A stretch of 35,173 bases of DNA, taken from assembly GCF_001598555.1 (NCBI RefSeq), contig NZ_BCZE01000075.1, positions 1 through 35,173 of the forward strand, in the 5' to 3' direction. This stretch comes from Novosphingobium rosa NBRC 15208. GTDB lineage: Bacteria; Pseudomonadota; Alphaproteobacteria; Sphingomonadales; Sphingomonadaceae. This document shows positions 32,356-35,173 of the stretch, piece by piece. The position numbers and the translations under genes were made by a program. How positions within the stretch are numbered: the first letter of the stretch is position 1; every line of letters begins with the position of its first letter. The notes beneath the pieces were generated by a model, which worked only from the letters and a program-made list of their open reading frames with translations, had not been told where the DNA came from and ran no database searches.

Positions 32356-32389
32356 GATGGAAGGCCCCCCGCCTTCTTGGCTGACGCCG

Positions 32390-32761
32390 TTATTTCAGGC
32401 TTTGCAGATAGGCGACCACGGCGGCGCGGCGTTTGGCATCGGAAATGGCAATCACCATCCGCGTGCCGGGCACCATCTTGGCCGGAGCGGTCAGAAAGCG
32501 GTCAAGATTGGCGGCATTCCACACCAGACCCGAAGCTTTCAGCGCGGGCGAATAGCTGGCAAAATCCGTGCTGCCTGCCTTGCGCCCGGCCACGCCGAAG
32601 ACATTGGGCGCGATGGCGGGCTTGGCGCCCTTGGCGTTGACATGGCACATCTGGCACTGCTGCTTGAAGATGGCCGCGCCCTCCGCAGCGGGCTGGGCGA
32701 ATGCCATTGCAGGCGTGAGCAGAGCGGCCAGCGCGAGCGGCATGGTACGAAACAGGGTCAT
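32390..32761 (-). CDS. Class I cytochrome c (periplasmic electron carrier)
   Basis: 123-residue mono-haem cytochrome. Signal peptide (MTLFRTMPLALAALLTPAMAFA) cleaved near residue 22, haem site CQMCH (Cys36, Cys39, His40) and sixth ligand Met102 in VPGTRM. It resembles mitochondrial-type cytochrome c/c-550. ATG 32761 is chosen because it starts the signal peptide; the upstream open frame is a shadow of the GMC gene. It lies 35 bases downstream of the GMC dehydrogenase and most likely accepts electrons from it for the respiratory chain. Confidence 0.93.
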   Translation of the reverse strand: MTLFRTMPLALAALLTPAMAFAQPAAEGAAIFKQQCQMCHVNAKGAKPAIAPNVFGVAGRKAGSTDFASYSPALKASGLVWNAANLDRFLTAPAKMVPGTRMVIAISDAKRRAAVVAYLQSLK

Positions 32762-32796
32762 GGTGGGTCTATCCAATCGTGGGGGGATCGGGCGCA

Positions 32797-34485
32797 TCAG
32801 ATCGCGCCCGCTTTCATCCGGGTGACGGCGTAATCCGCCGCACGGGCGGTCAGCGCCATATAGGTCAGCGAGGGGTTCTGGCAGGCGCTGGACGACATCT
32901 GCGCGCCATCGGTGACGAACAGATTGTCGATCTGATGGGCCTGGCTCCATTTGTTGAGCACGCTGCTGGCCGGGTCATGGCCCATGCGCGCGCCGCCCAT
33001 CTCGTGGATCGCGGTGCCGCCGGGGCCGGGGCGGTCGAAGCCGAAGATCACATGCCCGCCCGCTGCCGTCAGCATGGAGGCGGCTTCCTTCTTGGCATCG
33101 GCCAGAGCGGCGAGTTCCTCCTTGCCATGGTTGAAGCTGATCTCCAACTGAGGCACGCCCAGCGGATCGAGCTTCTTCGACAGCGCTAGACGGTTGGTCA
33201 CGCGCGGCACGCTCTCGGCAAAGACCACCAGCACCATGCGCCATGCACCGGGTTCGCGCAGGTGGTTCTTGTAATCCTCGCCGATGCCTGCCTCGCGGGC
33301 GCCCGCCGTCCATGTCGATTGCAGCGCGCCGCCCTGGAAGGAATAGCCGCGCGTAAAACCATCGCCATCCAGCTTGTCGAGGTTGCGGAAGCGCGGGATC
33401 ACGATGCCGGTGGGGCGGTTGCCGAAAGTGGTGTGATCCTCGAAGCCCGGCATGATTGCCGCCGCCGAAAGCGTGTTGGCGTGGTCCATGATATGGGTGC
33501 CCAGCACGCCGCTGCCATTGGCCAGACCGCCCGGCATCGCCTCACTGGCCGAATTGAGCAGCAGATGCACCGAGTTGAAGGCGCCGGCATTCAGGAACAC
33601 CATGCGCGCCGTGGCGCTCTTGCGCGCCTTGGTCTGCGTGTCGATCCAGCGCACGCCGGTGACGCGCCTGGTGGCGGGATCGTAATCGACCTTCTCCACC
33701 TGAGCATTGGTGATGACGGTCAGCCGCCCGGTCGCGGTGGCGGCGGGCAAGGTGCTGGATTGCGTCGAGAAATAGGCGCCGAAGGAACAGCCGCGCATGC
33801 AGATGTTGCGATACTGGCAGGGGCCGCGCCCCAGTTCCGGCTTGGCCTCGGTGAGGTTGGCGGTCCGGCCCACGGTGAGGCAGCGGTCCGGCCATTGCTT
33901 CAGGATTTTCTCGCGCACCGTCTGCTCAACAATGTTGAGCGCCATCGGCGGCTGGAAATGGCCGTCGGGAAGCTGGGCCAGGCCTTCCTTCGCGCCCGAA
34001 ACGCCGACGAACTCTTCCACCTTATCGTACCATGGGGCCAGATCGGCATAGCGGATGGGCCAATCGGCGCCGTGGCCATCGCGCTTGTTGGCGCCAAAGT
34101 CATAGTCGGACCAGCGATAGCACTGGCGGCCCCACGTCAGCGAACGCCCGCCCATCTGATAGGAGCGGAACCATGTGAACGCGCCCTCGCCCACTTCGTA
34201 AGGGTTCTGGGCATCGTTGACGAAGTGGTTCTGGGTGAATTCGGTGAAGTGACGGTTCAATTGCTGCACCGGATAGTCACGCGCATAGAGTGCGGCATCG
34301 CCCTCGCCGCGAAAGGGCATCTCCCACGGCGTTTTCATCTCGGTGGTGTAATCGGCGCCATGTTCGATGGGACGGCCACGCTCCAGCATCAGCACCTTCA
34401 GACCGGCCTCGGTCAGTTGCTTGGCGGCGAAGCCCCCGGTGATGCCGGAGCCGACGACGATAACGTCAAAATCGTGATTGGTCAT
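32797..34485 (-). CDS. GMC-family FAD/Fe-S dehydrogenase, glycoside 3-dehydrogenase-like
   Basis: 562-residue GMC enzyme. FAD motif VVGSGITGGF (Gly12-x-Gly14-x2-Gly17), QMGGRSLTWGRQ, a C-x5-C-x3-C cluster (Cys223, Cys229, Cys233 in CQYRNICMRGC) fitting a 3Fe-4S site, and active-site pieces IHEMGGARMG (His) and CQNPSLTYMALTARA (Asn). The set of Tat small subunit, GMC enzyme and cytochrome c recalls FAD-glucose dehydrogenase and the Caulobacter LacABC system that oxidises glycosides at C3. ATG 34485 lies 4 bases after the stop of subunit 3, with GGATAA upstream. It probably crosses the membrane folded, piggybacking on the Tat signal of subunit 3 (inference). Confidence 0.92.
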   Translation of the reverse strand: MTNHDFDVIVVGSGITGGFAAKQLTEAGLKVLMLERGRPIEHGADYTTEMKTPWEMPFRGEGDAALYARDYPVQQLNRHFTEFTQNHFVNDAQNPYEVGEGAFTWFRSYQMGGRSLTWGRQCYRWSDYDFGANKRDGHGADWPIRYADLAPWYDKVEEFVGVSGAKEGLAQLPDGHFQPPMALNIVEQTVREKILKQWPDRCLTVGRTANLTEAKPELGRGPCQYRNICMRGCSFGAYFSTQSSTLPAATATGRLTVITNAQVEKVDYDPATRRVTGVRWIDTQTKARKSATARMVFLNAGAFNSVHLLLNSASEAMPGGLANGSGVLGTHIMDHANTLSAAAIMPGFEDHTTFGNRPTGIVIPRFRNLDKLDGDGFTRGYSFQGGALQSTWTAGAREAGIGEDYKNHLREPGAWRMVLVVFAESVPRVTNRLALSKKLDPLGVPQLEISFNHGKEELAALADAKKEAASMLTAAGGHVIFGFDRPGPGGTAIHEMGGARMGHDPASSVLNKWSQAHQIDNLFVTDGAQMSSSACQNPSLTYMALTARAADYAVTRMKAGAI

Positions 34486-34489
34486 GGGC

Positions 34490-35104
34490 TTATCCAAAAT
34501 CCACCGCAGTCCAGTCGCTGGAGAAGGCGCGGTCGCCCTTGTGCAGCGGAATGTCATTGTCCCAGCGGCCCGGAACCGCTTCGTAGCGCAGCTCCTTCGA
34601 GCCGCCTTCCTCGCTGGTGTAATAGCCGGTGAGGATCAGCGTCTTGATCGCGCGCCATGGCGAGGGTTGCGCAGGCGGCGGTCCGGCGGGAAAGGCCTCG
34701 GCGTCCAGCGCGGCGAGCAAGGCGCGTCGCTGGGCCGGGGGCTGGGCCATAAAGTCGCCTTTGGCGCGACGGTTGAGGTCTTGCTGCAGCCACAGATCAT
34801 GGCGCAGCGAGCCATCGGCGCGCAGCGGCCATCCGGCGGGCGCATCCTTCACCGGCGCGCGCGTGCCCTTCAGCCCATGCGCCAGAGCGAGGCTGAGAAA
34901 AGCCCCGCCCCCCACCTCGCCCGCACCAGCGGTTGTGGTGCGCGGGATGACCAGCTGGCTGACCTCTTTCAGCAGAGCGCTTTGCTGCGCGGTAGGGGCT
35001 TCTCCGGCGGGCAGAGCCGCCAGCAAGCGACCGGGCGTGGTGCCCAGCGCTGCGGCCAGCAGGCCCGCCGCGCTCAGAAATTCGCGTCGGTTCCAGGGGG
35101 TCAT
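34490..35104 (-). CDS. Gluconate 2-dehydrogenase subunit 3 family protein with Tat signal
   Basis: 204-residue small subunit of the GMC dehydrogenase. The twin-arginine motif NRREFLSAAGL (Arg6-Arg7) is followed by a hydrophobic stretch, so the folded complex is likely exported by Tat. The remaining features fit the family: QLVIPRTTTAGAGEVGG near residue 52, and IKTLILTGYYTSEEGGSKELRYE near the C-terminus. Its ATG (35104-35102) overlaps the TGA of the upstream gene (35103-35101) as ATGA. It is the LacC-like component if the LacABC comparison holds. Confidence 0.9.
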   Translation of the reverse strand: MTPWNRREFLSAAGLLAAALGTTPGRLLAALPAGEAPTAQQSALLKEVSQLVIPRTTTAGAGEVGGGAFLSLALAHGLKGTRAPVKDAPAGWPLRADGSLRHDLWLQQDLNRRAKGDFMAQPPAQRRALLAALDAEAFPAGPPPAQPSPWRAIKTLILTGYYTSEEGGSKELRYEAVPGRWDNDIPLHKGDRAFSSDWTAVDFG

Positions 35105-35173
35105 GGCTGAAGTCCCATCAGCTTTTGGTTGAGGATGCGATCCGCGCCAGATTTGGCGAAATCGTCGAAGGCA
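35101..35173 (-). CDS. 3' end of an unidentified gene (partial, cut by window edge)
   Basis: The minus strand is open from the window edge to TGA at 35103-35101 and encodes AFDDFAKSGADRILNQKLMGLQP. Its stop overlaps the start of the subunit 3 gene (ATGA), so it is the preceding gene of the same operon. In comparable glycoside-oxidation operons this position is often a sugar-isomerase-like TIM-barrel protein, but the fragment is too short to say. Confidence 0.65.
   Translation of the reverse strand, partial: AFDDFAKSGADRILNQKLMGLQP

Noticed and set aside
1..35173. CRISPR array, tRNA, rRNA or prophage genes
   Set aside because: No regularly spaced direct repeats, clover-leaf-like sequence, rRNA sequence or phage-type protein was recognised by eye; a dedicated scan was not possible.

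Overview
The window is GC-rich, gene-dense DNA whose content points to an alphaproteobacterium of the sphingomonad type. The pointers are two large TonB-dependent receptors, a TPR-sulfotransferase between them, GMC dehydrogenases with small 'subunit 3' partners, a MetA-type outer-membrane protein, and many CoA-dependent catabolic genes. That placement is an inference from content; no rRNA or other marker gene is present. I see no tRNA, rRNA, CRISPR array, insertion sequence or prophage. The longest stretch without an intact gene is about 310 bases (26495-26808), and it holds a decayed LysR fragment and a nested hairpin.

Region 1 (1-7282): the last codons of an unidentified gene, a GH3 beta-glucosidase, an ArgE-like M20 deacylase, a LysR regulator, and a minus-strand operon of flavin monooxygenase, RidA and DUF1028 protein. 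This group looks like scavenging of nitrogen compounds or N-acyl amino acids.

Region 2 (7252-19611) is the most interesting part. A long minus-strand catabolic series (aldA-type aldehyde dehydrogenase, Fe-S-type GMC dehydrogenase, its small subunit, MetA-like outer-membrane channel, SDR, acyl-CoA dehydrogenase, APH-type kinase) ends in a perfect 13-bp terminator. A GntR/FCD regulator lies upstream. A thiamine-diphosphate lyase and an acyl-CoA ligase are transcribed divergently from a spacer holding a 32-nt imperfect palindrome. Read together, the genes suggest alcohol to aldehyde to acid to CoA-thioester chemistry with two ways of dealing with hydroxyl groups: phosphorylation plus elimination by the kinase/dehydrogenase pair (as in ACAD10/11 and the levulinate Lva pathway), and C1 removal by a 2-hydroxyacyl-CoA-lyase-like enzyme. 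The combination is the best candidate here for an undescribed pathway; its substrate is unknown.

Region 3 (19692-23786): a MASE1 histidine kinase with a contracted ATP-binding region, a coupled LuxR/FixJ-type response regulator, a membrane fatty-acid desaturase and a small secreted protein of unknown function.

Region 4 (23865-35173): TonB receptor 1, LysR relic, TPR-sulfotransferase, TonB receptor 2, and, convergent to it, a minus-strand operon of an unidentified gene (cut by the window edge), a Tat-exported GMC subunit 3, GMC dehydrogenase, cytochrome c and an MFS transporter. The last set resembles periplasmic glycoside 3-dehydrogenases such as Caulobacter LacABC, so this half probably handles imported glycosides. 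Stop/start overlaps (ATGA or TGATG) recur at five gene junctions, and several operon ends carry long GC-rich hairpins without a U-tract.
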